Assembly: GCA_965197675.1 (NCBI GenBank)
Contig: OZ240221.1
Coordinates: forward strand, 2,666,001-2,730,000
Length of the DNA: 64,000 bases
Direction of reading: 5' to 3'
Source of the DNA: G965197675 sp965197675
Lineage (GTDB): Bacteria > Chloroflexota > Dehalococcoidia > Plut-88900
The notes beneath the pieces were generated by a model that made no database searches, had not been told where the DNA came from, and saw only the letters and a list, made by a program, of their open reading frames with translations. The position numbers were made by a program, and so were the translations under genes. Shown piece after piece: positions 50,033 to 59,011 of the stretch. How positions within the stretch are numbered: position 1 is the first letter of the stretch; the number at the start of each line of letters is the position of its first letter.

Positions 50033-51508
50033 ATGAGCAGGGTTATAGACGTAGAGATAAACAGGGTCAACGCTCTCATCACCCTAGGATCCATGTACCG
50101 AAACGCTGCTGAAGCCATCAAAGAGTACGTCAGCAACGCCCTGGATGAATGGGCCATAGGCCAACGCCAAGGAGAAGTAAAAGGCTCGTGCAGAGTCCAG
50201 TTCAAGCTTTCCAGGAGCTCCATAACCATCGACTACAACGCGCCCGGAATGGACGAGCAGGGATTCGTAGATGCCTTGAGGCACGTAGTAGACTCTCCCA
50301 AACCCCACCTGGAAGCTCCTCAAATAGGAAACCTTGGAATAGGGCTCTGGGCCTTCAACCAGGTAGGCACTGAGGCTAGGTTCTATAGCAAAAAGACTCG
50401 CACGTCGCCCACCGTCATGGTTACTCTCCGCCGAAACTCTGCCGAGGCCGAGTTCAGTTCGCCAAAACCCCATGAGGAGAGAAAGTCTCCTGGCCTAACC
50501 ATCGTCATTAGAGGGCTGTTCCAAGATCCTACTAAACGGCATGGTCCTCTTTCGCCCTGGAGGTTGAAACACGTACTCGCCGACAGGTTCGACTCTTATC
50601 TAAGAACTGGACAGTTGGAGATAACCATACTCTGTCGAAAAGAGCATATCCAGGTCGAGCCCTTGCAGCTTGACCTGACCGAGGTGGGGACCGATTACCG
50701 AGAAGTCGCCTTACCCGGTAACCATGCAAAGATTTTCAAGACCAGGTTCTGGTTTGATCCTACGGGGAACGGACGCATCTCTATTCGCCACACTGGCGTT
50801 GTCGTAGTGGATGATCTAACGTCCATGTACGAATACGACATGGCAAAGTCCATCTTCAGTAGTGGCAAGATAAACGGATTCATAGATGCCGATTTCCTCA
50901 AGCCCCTTCCGGCCAGGTCTCACTTTGTGGAAAATCAAGACTTGGCGGACTTCTTCGACGCACTGCGGAGGCTGGGGCCTAAGCTAGCCGAAGAGATCAA
51001 GGTATTCCAGGAGGAGGTCGAAAACGAGAGACTTCAGGGTCTGTTCCGCAGAGCCACCCGAATAACAAGAGAGATATTGAGTCAGGAAGAGTTCCTCGAC
51101 CTAGACCTGATTGAGGGCCTCAACCGGATTCGATCCAAAGATGACGGCAATGGTGATGGTGTCACCATTCGCATTCCCATGGCGAACAAGGGTAAACGGG
51201 GAAACGGTAATAACGGATCCAACGGCAACGGCTACCTGAGGAACCGCAGCTCACTTATAAAAAATGCAGTCTTTGAGAACGACCTCCGTCGTCGTAGCAG
51301 ATTGACCAACGGCACCATAGAGATCAACATCAATAGTCCCGATTTCCTAGCTTTGGCCGAAGTGCCCAGATCGCATCAGCTGGCTTATGTTGCCATGCTC
51401 CTTGGTAAGGAGATCATTGCCTATAACGATTCCAGCGGGGTGAGCGACGAGGTGCTGGAGAAGATGGTAGGCTATGGCGCCAGGGTGATAGAGAAAGTCT
51501 GGAAATAA
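50033..51508 (+). CDS. GHKL-type ATPase domain protein of unknown function
   Basis: 491 residues. The N-terminal part has the Bergerat ATP fold: N-box Glu31-x3-Asn35-x2-Asp38 (AIKEYVSNALDEW) and G2-box GNLGIGLWAFNQVG (Gly99, Gly102, Gly104), as in Hsp90, MutL, MORC and gyrase B. The G1 box is unusual: YNAPGM (68-73) where D-N-G-x-G-M is expected, so the adenine-binding Asp seems shifted or lost. A later segment (ISIRHTGVVVVDDLT, SGKINGFIDADFLKPLPARSHF) resembles the transducer region of these ATPases. A Gly/Asn-rich linker at about 388-404 leads to a small C-terminal domain. Perfect AGGAGGT before the ATG. A TATAAT at 49973-49978 may be its -10. Confidence 0.8.
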   Translation: MSRVIDVEINRVNALITLGSMYRNAAEAIKEYVSNALDEWAIGQRQGEVKGSCRVQFKLSRSSITIDYNAPGMDEQGFVDALRHVVDSPKPHLEAPQIGNLGIGLWAFNQVGTEARFYSKKTRTSPTVMVTLRRNSAEAEFSSPKPHEERKSPGLTIVIRGLFQDPTKRHGPLSPWRLKHVLADRFDSYLRTGQLEITILCRKEHIQVEPLQLDLTEVGTDYREVALPGNHAKIFKTRFWFDPTGNGRISIRHTGVVVVDDLTSMYEYDMAKSIFSSGKINGFIDADFLKPLPARSHFVENQDLADFFDALRRLGPKLAEEIKVFQEEVENERLQGLFRRATRITREILSQEEFLDLDLIEGLNRIRSKDDGNGDGVTIRIPMANKGKRGNGNNGSNGNGYLRNRSSLIKNAVFENDLRRRSRLTNGTIEININSPDFLALAEVPRSHQLAYVAMLLGKEIIAYNDSSGVSDEVLEKMVGYGARVIEKVWK

Positions 51509-51647
51509 ACCCAAACCCATATAATCTTTCACTTTCGTCTTATAGTCTCTGTCAAATCCCAGAGGAATTCTTGACCCGTCACGTTTATTAAGGCATGATT
51601 GCTTCATCAGGTGGGAAAGCCTGAATCTTTAGGAGAGATGGAGACCG

Positions 51648-52055
51648 ATGCAGGAGGCAGTAAGGGAGGAGATGCACCTGATCAGTGCAGGTGCAGTAGA
51701 GTTCGGGATTGACTACAGAAGCTTTGCCGGCGACGAAGGTCTAGCCATTCACGTCTACGGGGATGTAAACAACCATCGCACTGAGTTGATGCGTTTCGAC
51801 TGCTTCAGGGACGAGCCCCATTATCACTACGGACCCGATGGCAAGAACGAGGCTATCGACTTTGACTACACGGCCAATGGGCCTCCAATCACCTGGGCCT
51901 TAGAGCGATTATACTCCAGGCTCATCCCTATGCTGGTGCGTGCGGGTTACCCCGACATAGCCAGCGAGGTGGATCTAAACAAGGTGGAGATAGCGCTGCC
52001 CCAGGTAGAGGCCTGGGCCTACACCATAGCTCAAAACCGCGGATTCACCCACTAA
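51648..52055 (+). CDS. Uncharacterised 135-residue protein next to the GHKL ATPase
   Basis: I do not recognise the family with confidence. It is soluble with no signal. Conserved-looking text: DEGLAIHVYGDVNNHRTELMRFDCFRDEPHYHYGPDGKN, rich in His and aromatic residues, then a helical half (ALERLYSRLIPMLVRAGYPD). ATG at 51648 after GGAGAGATGGAG. It lies 139 bp after the GHKL ATPase on the same strand and may be its partner, but the spacing leaves room for a separate promoter. Confidence 0.72.
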   Translation: MQEAVREEMHLISAGAVEFGIDYRSFAGDEGLAIHVYGDVNNHRTELMRFDCFRDEPHYHYGPDGKNEAIDFDYTANGPPITWALERLYSRLIPMLVRAGYPDIASEVDLNKVEIALPQVEAWAYTIAQNRGFTH

Positions 52056-52075
52056 TAGGCCCGAACCCATCCGGT

Positions 52076-53050
52076 TCAATAGCCCTTCTTCTTATCGATT
52101 ATCCCCAGCAACGGCTTCCCTTCCAGGTATCGACTAAGATTTTCACAAAACAGATCGACGGTCCTCTCTATTCTCAGGGGTGAACCTCCGGCCGTGTGAG
52201 GTGTAATCACCACGTTCTTCATGTCCCAGAGGGGGCTATCATCGGGAAGTGGCTCCTCTGGAGTAACGTCCAAGCCCGCACCGCCAATCATTCCGTTTTC
52301 CAGCGCCTTCATCAGCGATGGGCCATCGACTATTTCGCCTCGAGTGACGTTGATCAGAAAGGCATGGTCTCTCATGCGGCTGAAGGCCTCTTCGTTGAAC
52401 ATCCCCCTGGTCTCATCGGTCAGGGGAGTGCAGTTAACCACCACGTCCGAGTTTTCCAAAAGCTCGTAGAACTTGCCCATATCCTGTACACGATGGACGA
52501 AGTCCGGTTTGGACACATTCTCGGAGTCGACGGCTATAACCTCCATCCTGAAACCCTGAGCACGTCGGGCCACTTCCGTACCTGTGCCTCCCAATCCCAC
52601 CACACCCAGAGTCTTTCCCTCAAGTTCCCAGGACTGATCCCTGATGGAGTATCGACTGGCCCAAGTGCGCTCTCGCACTGCCCTGCCTATCCCCCGGGAA
52701 AGGGCCATCAGCAGGGCCCAAGCTTGATCCGCCAGATGGCTACCCACCAGTCCCTTCATGCTGGTGAGAGTGACGTCGCTGTCGACGAACTCTTTGAACA
52801 TCATATCGTCGACGCCGGAGGCGATAGCCTGCACCCACCGCAGCTTCTCAGCCTTTTCCAGCATGCTGAGATTGAGGTCTCCAAACACCACCTCTGTGTC
52901 CGGCATCTCCAACACCCTGTCCTCTATGGTCTCGGGAACGGTCACCTCGATCTCTTTAGAGACCGCTCCGATCCTGTCTAGCTGCTCATCGGTGAGGTGG
53001 TCAGCCACCACCGGATCCTGCTCCAGGTGCAGGTTAATCATCACCTTCAT
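52076..53050 (-). CDS. D-2-hydroxyacid dehydrogenase
   Basis: 324-residue NAD-dependent dehydrogenase, second of its type in the window. Seen: VVGLGGTGTEVARRAQGFRMEVIAVD (Rossmann), Arg in NVTRGEIVDG, Glu in LDVTPEEPLP and His in TPHTAGGSP. The divergent N-terminus (LHLEQDPVVADHLTDEQLDRI) differs from the enzyme at 15.6 kb, so substrates probably differ. ATG at 53050 or 53041. Confidence 0.89.
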   Translation of the reverse strand: MKVMINLHLEQDPVVADHLTDEQLDRIGAVSKEIEVTVPETIEDRVLEMPDTEVVFGDLNLSMLEKAEKLRWVQAIASGVDDMMFKEFVDSDVTLTSMKGLVGSHLADQAWALLMALSRGIGRAVRERTWASRYSIRDQSWELEGKTLGVVGLGGTGTEVARRAQGFRMEVIAVDSENVSKPDFVHRVQDMGKFYELLENSDVVVNCTPLTDETRGMFNEEAFSRMRDHAFLINVTRGEIVDGPSLMKALENGMIGGAGLDVTPEEPLPDDSPLWDMKNVVITPHTAGGSPLRIERTVDLFCENLSRYLEGKPLLGIIDKKKGY

Positions 53051-53233
53051 CGCCTTCCCCCTGAAATCCTTGATCGAGAAGCATCACTGGAATTGAGAAC
53101 TCACCCAGTATAATGGGCCACTTGCAAGGGAAACGCAACTCCGCTTTCGCTCACTTGAGGTCGAGGGTGGGCAATGCTACAATCCCGTCGTTACTCGAGA
53201 ACCATCCCCTATAGCCAGCAATGGAGGTGGACT

Positions 53234-54751
53234 ATGGCACTCAGGCGCCCCACGAAAGACGATCTGCATAAGGCGGCTTCCGTCAATCACCTAGATCTCT
53301 CTGACGAAGAGGTGGATGGATTCCTGTCTCTGATGCCCGGCATATTTGAGCTAATGGATGAGCTTGATCAGCTGCCTGTGGACCTCCCCACCCTGGAAGG
53401 AGTGGTTAGAGACCCCGGCACGAGACCCGATCCAAGAGACGACCCATATAACGCCGTACTGCGGAGATGCTCCGTCAAAGGACCATATCAAGGCAAGCTG
53501 AGTGGGATGAGGGTAGGTCTCAAGGATAACGTTTCGGTGGCTGGCATACCCATGACCTGTGGTTCTCGGATTCTGTCTGGGTATGTCCCGGATATCGACG
53601 CCACCATCGTTGTCCGTCTACTCAAAGAGGGCGCCGAGATAGTGGCTATGCTAAACATGGATGACATGGCTTGGTCGGGCGGTGGAGACACCTCCATCTA
53701 TGGGCGCTGCCTCAATCCGCACAACCCGGATTATCAGACCGGAGGCTCCTCGGCAGGCTCCGGAGCAGCCCTCTACTACGACTACATAGACATGACCATC
53801 GGAGGAGACCAGGGCGGCTCCATAAGGATGCCCTCTGCATGGTGCGGCGTGGTGGGGCTTAAACCCACCTTTGGTCTAGTCCCTTACACAGGAATCGTCG
53901 GCGGCGAAAACACCATAGACCACACGGGGCCCATGGCCAGGACAACGGAGCAGGTTGCCCTGATGCTGGAGGTCATCGCAGGCAAAGATGACCTCGATCC
54001 GAGGCAGGGCGAAGTGCCGGTAGAGGACTACACCAAGGCGCTGGATGGCAAGGTTGAGGGCCTGAGAATCGGCGTAGTGAAGGAGGGGTTCGGACTAGAG
54101 GCCTCGCAGAAGGAAGTGGATGACGCCGTAAGAAAGGCGCTGAGAGAGTTGGCCAAGCTCAAAGTAGAAACCAGAGAAGTATCGATACCCATGCACAACA
54201 CAACTGTGCATCCCATCTACCAGGGTATCAACACAGAAGGGGGCGGCGTCCTGCTTCGAGACCAGGGCCGGACCTACGGATGGGAGGGATTCTACCACAC
54301 CAGCCTGGCTGAGGCTTTGGGAAGGAACTTAAAGACCAATGCTAATGACCTCTCTCCCGACACAAAGTTTGTCATGCTGGTAGGCACCTATCTAAGCGAC
54401 TACTATCAAGGGCGCCTGTACGGCAAGGCCCAGAACCTCCGTAAGACCATGCGAGACACCTACGACGAGGCTTTAAAGGAGTTTGACGCGCTGGCCATGC
54501 CCACGGTTCCAGTGCTGCCCTTCAAGTATGACCCTGACTCGTCTTGGGTTGACAGGATAGCTCGAAACGATCAGATATCTCTCAACACTGGCCCCTTCAA
54601 TGCCACCGGCCACCCCGCCCTTTCCGTGCCCTGCGGCAAGGTGAATGGACTCCCGGTGGGCCTGATGCTCATAGGAAAGCATTTCCAGGATGCAACGTTG
54701 CTCAAGATCGCCCATGCTTTCGAGAAAAACGTCGATTGGGAGAGTATATAG
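53234..54751 (+). CDS. Amidase signature-family enzyme
   Basis: 505-residue amidase with the Ser-cisSer-Lys triad: Lys in VGLKDNVSVAG, the cis-Ser in GGSSAGSGAAL and the nucleophile in TIGGDQGGSIRMPSAWCGVVGLKPTFG. The amidase family hydrolyses amides from fatty-acid amides to aryl-amides and includes GatA; the N-terminal extension and lack of GatB/C neighbours argue for a stand-alone catabolic amidase. ATG at 53234 with GGAGGTGG; an earlier ATG at 53174 is in frame but poorly supported. An R1 repeat begins 28 bp after the stop. Confidence 0.92.
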   Translation: MALRRPTKDDLHKAASVNHLDLSDEEVDGFLSLMPGIFELMDELDQLPVDLPTLEGVVRDPGTRPDPRDDPYNAVLRRCSVKGPYQGKLSGMRVGLKDNVSVAGIPMTCGSRILSGYVPDIDATIVVRLLKEGAEIVAMLNMDDMAWSGGGDTSIYGRCLNPHNPDYQTGGSSAGSGAALYYDYIDMTIGGDQGGSIRMPSAWCGVVGLKPTFGLVPYTGIVGGENTIDHTGPMARTTEQVALMLEVIAGKDDLDPRQGEVPVEDYTKALDGKVEGLRIGVVKEGFGLEASQKEVDDAVRKALRELAKLKVETREVSIPMHNTTVHPIYQGINTEGGGVLLRDQGRTYGWEGFYHTSLAEALGRNLKTNANDLSPDTKFVMLVGTYLSDYYQGRLYGKAQNLRKTMRDTYDEALKEFDALAMPTVPVLPFKYDPDSSWVDRIARNDQISLNTGPFNATGHPALSVPCGKVNGLPVGLMLIGKHFQDATLLKIAHAFEKNVDWESI

Positions 54752-55045
54752 TTACCGGCGGCAACCTCGGCATTTCTGTCTCGTTCAGAATGATGGGTGA
54801 CACATAGAATAGCGTCACCATAAGGAGAGGGCGAGCCCTTACTGGAACCTGTCCCATAAGCTCGCCTGGGGAGAGTCCAGAACCTGCCCGCGCTCGACTA
54901 AGCAGGCATAAGCAGCGGATGACCGCTGCCGAGTGGGTTCGACAAGCGTTGCCAAGGCGAAGAGTGTCCAGCTAGGAACAGTAGTGTCCAAGCTGCGCTT
55001 CATTAGCCGATGCATCCCGCCACCATTGCTCAACCCCAGACTTAG
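54752..55045. other. Intergenic region with R1 repeat
   Basis: After R1 copy D (54779-54835) no gene is recognised. A minus-strand frame (54839-55033) has no known domain. At 55048, CCATGCTCGGCGA matches the IS5 transposase sequence at 2612 over 13 bases in the same sense, which may mark a tiny transposase remnant or chance. Confidence 0.45.
54779..54835 (+). repeat. R1 dispersed repeat, copy D
   Basis: TCTCGTTCAGAATGATGGGT then GACACATAGAATAGCGTCAC, nearly the same as copy B on the other strand at 22.6 kb. It contains the inverted repeat GGTGAC...GTCACC and continues GGAGAGGGCGAG. Confidence 0.8.
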
Positions 55046-55402
55046 ATGCCATGCTCGGCGAGATTGAGGACGCGCAACGACTATCCAAACATACTCTATG
55101 TGCGTTTTAATAGGTGTAACAATGGTAGTGCGCGCGCATACGAATTATTGGTGCGCGAGCCGGGACATGTGCTAGGCCTATCCGACTTTTCCTACACGGA
55201 GTCTTGGTACGTAGCAGGAGTATATGAAATGTCTCCTCCAACCATCCCGGATTCCGCTATGAATTATGATGACGATGATAACGGAACCCCACACATTAGG
55301 CACTCAGCGGCCGGAGCCGGGTTCTCCGAGCCTGACTGCTCGCCCCACACCTTTGACATAATGGCCATCTACGCACTCTATCAGACGGAGTCTGCCCCAT
55401 GA
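55046..55402 (+). pseudogene. Remnant of a metzincin-type zinc metalloprotease
   Basis: 118-residue frame. The C-terminal text GHVLGLSDF...MSPPTIPDSAMNY...EPDCSPHTFDIMAIYALYQT matches the end of matrixin-like proteases: the zinc helix followed by a Met-turn (S-A-M-N-Y). The catalytic H-E-x-x-H is REPGH, so the first zinc His and the next hydrophobic residue are lost. The N-terminal catalytic half and signal peptide are missing. I judge it a decayed, inactive fragment, though the open frame and the ATGA overlap with the next gene suggest it once headed an operon. Confidence 0.65.
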
Positions 55403-57804
55403 GAACCCGATCCAAAAAAATGGGGGTGTTGGTCCTGACAGTGGTGAGTCTGGGAGCGGGTTTGATAGTCCTGTTAATCGTACGTGAAGATCCTAAATTC
55501 TGTTTCTATCGTGGATCCGAAGACGTGGCAGCGGATCTGAGGATGATCCGTTCTCAGCACCCGGTGCAGTGGACGCCGGACGGAGCTCGCATCGTGTTTG
55601 ACTATGTTGATTACTACCCATCATGCCATGGGCTTTCCGAGAGTAGCGCTCCCCTTAAAAGGAGAATCTCTGACAGAGATAGTTCGCCCCCCGAGGGTAG
55701 CATCTATGTCGCTGCGGCAGACGGATCGACTTTACTGCCCATCACTGAGGGAGACGGACGCCAACCTATCGCCCATTCACCCAACATCTCCCCGGATGGC
55801 TCCCGCATCGCGTACTCAACATACGAATACCGGAAGGAGAGACCCAGCTACTTCGAGATATGGACGTCTGCGCTAGACGGGAGCGACAAGCGAAGGCTCA
55901 CCAAGGAGAAAGGCCTAGATTTCTCTCCGGTGTGGTCTCCGGACGGTACGAATATCGCCTTCCTGAGGCACGATGAGTTTTTCTGTAGTAGTTTCAAACG
56001 CAGAGGGATATACACCATGAAGGCGGACGGCTCGGACGTTCGCAGGATAGCGCAGGTGGAGGATCCTCAACATAAACGTAAGCTCGTAGAGAGTCTAGCG
56101 TGGACTCCAGACGGGGAGGCCCTCGCCTTTTTCGTCGAAGAAGATGTGCCGGTTTCTGACGAGTCGTACCTCCGGCGGACTTCCCTCGACCTAGTGAAGG
56201 CAGACGGCTCCGAGCGAATGCGGTTGCTCGTGGGGAAGGATAGGTTTAGACTGGGGAGCAGATGGGAACTCAGCGAGTTCCTGAGTCCGCTTGCATGGTC
56301 GCCCGACGGCCAAGACATAGCCTTCTTGAAACTGGATGATGACGACCGCGCTGTACTTTACACCGTCAGTCGGGAAGGCACCGACCTGCGGGCCTTGGCA
56401 GACCTTGGTCCCGCCGATACAACCCACTTAGGCGGGGTTTTCTGGTCAGCCGACGGGTCCCAGATCGCTTTTCTTCTAGGCCAGAGTTACGATGGCGTTC
56501 CATCCAGATACACCATGTTCGTGGTTGACACAGACGGCTCCAATCTTCGAGTTCCTGGGAGTGGCTTCCATGGCGCTGCTTTAGCTCTGTCTCCAGATGG
56601 CTCCAGGGTCGCCGCTTTGGTAGCAGATGAACAAGACACCGTGCTCTACACCGTATTACCAAGCGGATCAGACGCACAGGTCCTGGCCATGCGGAACGAG
56701 GGGGGTCTGCTGGAAGCTGCTGGCTCCGATCAGAGACCTTCTGTGGATTTTGCCCCGTGCTCCGCAGGCGTATCGGTTCCCGACCCGAAAGCCAACCCAG
56801 ACTTGGTGCAGGACTGCGAAGCGCTGGTAGAGATGACGGACAGGATAGCCGTAGCGGAGTTGAACTGGGACGCGGACACCCCTATCTCGGAGTGGGAGGG
56901 GGTGACGCTGGAAGCTCAAGTCTTCTCAGATGAGGACTCCGAATCAGAGGAGCCATTACCGGTTCGAGTACGTGGACTATCCCTTCCGGGGCGAGGCTTG
57001 ATAGGCGGTTTCCCTCTAGAGGTGACAGAGCTCACAGAGCTATGGAGCCTGGATCTCTCCGGTAACGAGTTGTATGGAGCCCTCCCCAAGGAGCTAGGCA
57101 AGCTCGTGAGCCTGCGAGTGCTCAAACTCGATGAAAACGATCTCAGGGGCCCCATCCCACCAGAACTGGGTAATCTGGGGGCCCTTAAAGAATTGGATCT
57201 GTTCAGCAATTACCTCATTGGAATCATTCCTCCGGAGTTAGGCAACCTGTGGAACCTAATGGAGCTGAACCTCGGCTACAACGGATTGACTGGCCACATA
57301 CCGCCCGAGCTCGGCAGCCTGGAGAACCTGATGACCCTGAACCTCTGGAGCAACGACCTGACGGGACTTATCCCTCAGGAGCTCAGCAACCTGAAGAATC
57401 TTAGAGTCTTGAACCTCCAATTCAATGACCTAAGCGAACCTATCCCGTCGGAGTTGAGTAACCTGAAGAATCTGAGAGTCTTGAACCTCAGTTCCAATGG
57501 CCTGAGCGGGCCCATACCGCCAGAGCTCGGCAACTTGACTGAGCTTGTAACACTGAATCTCCGGAGCAACGAGTTGAGCGGACCCATCCCACCTGAGCTA
57601 GGGGACATAGAGAATCTGAGAGAGTTGAATCTAGAGTTCAATAACCTGAGCGGACCATTCCCACCAGAGCTCGGCAACCTACAGTCACTAGAGAGGCTGA
57701 ACATTAATAATGTCGATCTTGTCGGCTGCCCTCCGGAAGTGCTCTACGAGCGGGGTGTTTATGTCTACGGTGACGAACGCCATTGCGATCCGAGGAGACG
57801 ATGA
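55399..57804 (+). CDS. TolB-type beta-propeller fused to leucine-rich repeats
   Basis: 801 residues with an N-terminal membrane anchor (VLVLTVVSLGAGLIVLLIV). Residues 45-440 form WD40/TolB-like propeller blades (WTPDGARIVFDY, ISPDGSRIAYST, WSPDGTNIAFLR, WSPDGQDIAFLK, LSPDGSRVAALV). A short cap (VQDCEALVEMTDRI...NWDADTPISEWEGVTL) leads to about ten 24-residue leucine-rich repeats (L-x-x-L-x-L-x-x-N-x-L-x-G-x-I-P-P-E-L-G-N-L) at about 547-787, closely resembling plant-type LRRs. Predicted surface-exposed; likely protein or glycan binding. ATG overlaps the stop of the metzincin remnant, and its own stop overlaps the next start. Confidence 0.88.
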   Translation: MRTRSKKMGVLVLTVVSLGAGLIVLLIVREDPKFCFYRGSEDVAADLRMIRSQHPVQWTPDGARIVFDYVDYYPSCHGLSESSAPLKRRISDRDSSPPEGSIYVAAADGSTLLPITEGDGRQPIAHSPNISPDGSRIAYSTYEYRKERPSYFEIWTSALDGSDKRRLTKEKGLDFSPVWSPDGTNIAFLRHDEFFCSSFKRRGIYTMKADGSDVRRIAQVEDPQHKRKLVESLAWTPDGEALAFFVEEDVPVSDESYLRRTSLDLVKADGSERMRLLVGKDRFRLGSRWELSEFLSPLAWSPDGQDIAFLKLDDDDRAVLYTVSREGTDLRALADLGPADTTHLGGVFWSADGSQIAFLLGQSYDGVPSRYTMFVVDTDGSNLRVPGSGFHGAALALSPDGSRVAALVADEQDTVLYTVLPSGSDAQVLAMRNEGGLLEAAGSDQRPSVDFAPCSAGVSVPDPKANPDLVQDCEALVEMTDRIAVAELNWDADTPISEWEGVTLEAQVFSDEDSESEEPLPVRVRGLSLPGRGLIGGFPLEVTELTELWSLDLSGNELYGALPKELGKLVSLRVLKLDENDLRGPIPPELGNLGALKELDLFSNYLIGIIPPELGNLWNLMELNLGYNGLTGHIPPELGSLENLMTLNLWSNDLTGLIPQELSNLKNLRVLNLQFNDLSEPIPSELSNLKNLRVLNLSSNGLSGPIPPELGNLTELVTLNLRSNELSGPIPPELGDIENLRELNLEFNNLSGPFPPELGNLQSLERLNINNVDLVGCPPEVLYERGVYVYGDERHCDPRRR

Positions 57805-58127
57805 ACAGGAGGACGGTTCTAATAAGAGTTCTGTGGGTACTGGGAGCCATAGCACTCCTCACGCTCGTGGCAGCGCTTAGCTGTAGTTCTGACACGCCGC
57901 CACCCGCTACGGAGACACCCGTTCCCACGGCAACAGTGACTCCTGATACTAGGCAAAGGTTGCCTCTGGATGTTGGGGCCTTTGACCTCCTCTCAGGCGG
58001 ACACGGCGGTGGTGCCGCGTCGGGTGGAGAGGTGGAAGCAGACAGCATTGAGGAGGTACTGGAGAAGGGACTGCGTCTGGCAGAGGCGTCCCCGGTACAC
58101 ATCGCCTTCCGCGGAACAGCAGATTGA
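57801..58127 (+). CDS. Short lipoprotein of unknown function
   Basis: 108 residues from the ATG at 57801, which overlaps the previous stop (ATGA). Signal peptide: NRRTVLIRVLWVLGAIALLTLVAALSC with lipobox AALSC, then a Pro/Thr-rich linker (SSDTPPPATETPVPTATVTP) and a short acidic part ending ASPVHIAFRGTAD. The end looks abrupt, and another frame stays protein-like downstream to 58191, so this may be the 5' part of a frameshifted longer lipoprotein. Confidence 0.6.
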   Translation: MNRRTVLIRVLWVLGAIALLTLVAALSCSSDTPPPATETPVPTATVTPDTRQRLPLDVGAFDLLSGGHGGGAASGGEVEADSIEEVLEKGLRLAEASPVHIAFRGTAD

Positions 58128-58216
58128 AGCGTTGCAAAGCAGAAGAGAAGACGGAGCCATGATGGACAGCGAGGGCTCCTTACACATTTAGGTGGGGCAT
58201 CTAGGAGTACGTCAGC

Positions 58217-58245
58217 TTTACCCTTCATTAGTCCTCCTATATAAT
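58217..58245 (+). promoter_or_regulatory. Promoter of endonuclease V
   Basis: -35 TTTACC (58217-58222), 17-bp spacer, perfect -10 TATAAT (58240-58245). Predicted start near 58252, only a few bases before the ATG at 58258, so the transcript has almost no leader. Confidence 0.6.
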
Positions 58246-58257
58246 GATCTTGGAGCA

Positions 58258-58971
58258 ATGAAGGCTCGTAGGCTACACGATTGGAACCTGAGTGCAGATC
58301 AAGCCAAAGAGCTGCAAAGTCATCTTGCCTCCCGCATCTCCTCGACTGCAAGCGTCGACAACCCAAAATTCATTGCTGGAGTAGACATATCTGGCACAGA
58401 TTCTAACTGTGTCGCCCGAGGCGCCGCGGTTGTCCTGAGCTATCCCGACTTGCAGCTGGCCGAGACCTCGATAGCCGAAGACAAAGTTGAATTTCCCTAT
58501 GTGCCTGGGCTGCTGTCTTTCAGAGAGACCCCTCTGATAATCAAAGCATTGGAGGGCCTGAGCATCGAGCCAGACGTCATTCTCATCGATGGTCAAGGTA
58601 TAGCCCACCCGAGAAGGTTCGGGATAGCTTGCCATGTGGGGCTATTAGTGGACGTGCCGACCATTGGCTGCGCCAAATCCAGGCTCTGTGGTACTCACGA
58701 TACCCTAGCCCATGAACCAGGTTCTTACACCGATCTGTATGACAATGACGATGTTATAGGTGTTGCCCTTCGCACCAAGCTACGGACCAATCCAATCTAC
58801 GTGTCCATAGGGCATAAAATAGACTTGACGACGGCTGTGGAATGGACACTCAACTGTTGTCGGGGCTATCGAATCCCTGAGCCCACGCGATATGCCCACT
58901 TGGCCGCCGGAGGAAAGTTGAAGCCAGCAGCAGGTGGGGGTATGGCCAGGCGATTAAGCCTGATGGAATAA
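58258..58971 (+). CDS. nfi: Endonuclease V
   Basis: 237-residue repair nuclease that nicks DNA near deaminated bases such as hypoxanthine. Seen: FIAGVDISG (first metal Asp), YVPGLLSFRE (wedge and Glu), ILIDGQGIAHPRRFGIACHVG (second Asp and His) and GCAKSRLCG. The ATG at 58258 has GGAG very close (7 bases); an in-frame codon at 58192 is less likely because it lies upstream of the promoter. Confidence 0.93.
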   Translation: MKARRLHDWNLSADQAKELQSHLASRISSTASVDNPKFIAGVDISGTDSNCVARGAAVVLSYPDLQLAETSIAEDKVEFPYVPGLLSFRETPLIIKALEGLSIEPDVILIDGQGIAHPRRFGIACHVGLLVDVPTIGCAKSRLCGTHDTLAHEPGSYTDLYDNDDVIGVALRTKLRTNPIYVSIGHKIDLTTAVEWTLNCCRGYRIPEPTRYAHLAAGGKLKPAAGGGMARRLSLME

Positions 58972-59011
58972 ACTTCTTATGTAGAGTAAAGACTAAGGAA
59001 TGGGAACCACC

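Noticed and set aside
55040..55075. Fragment of an IS5 transposase
   Set aside because: Only 13 consecutive bases (CCATGCTCGGCGA) match the element at 2 kb; too short to separate from chance.
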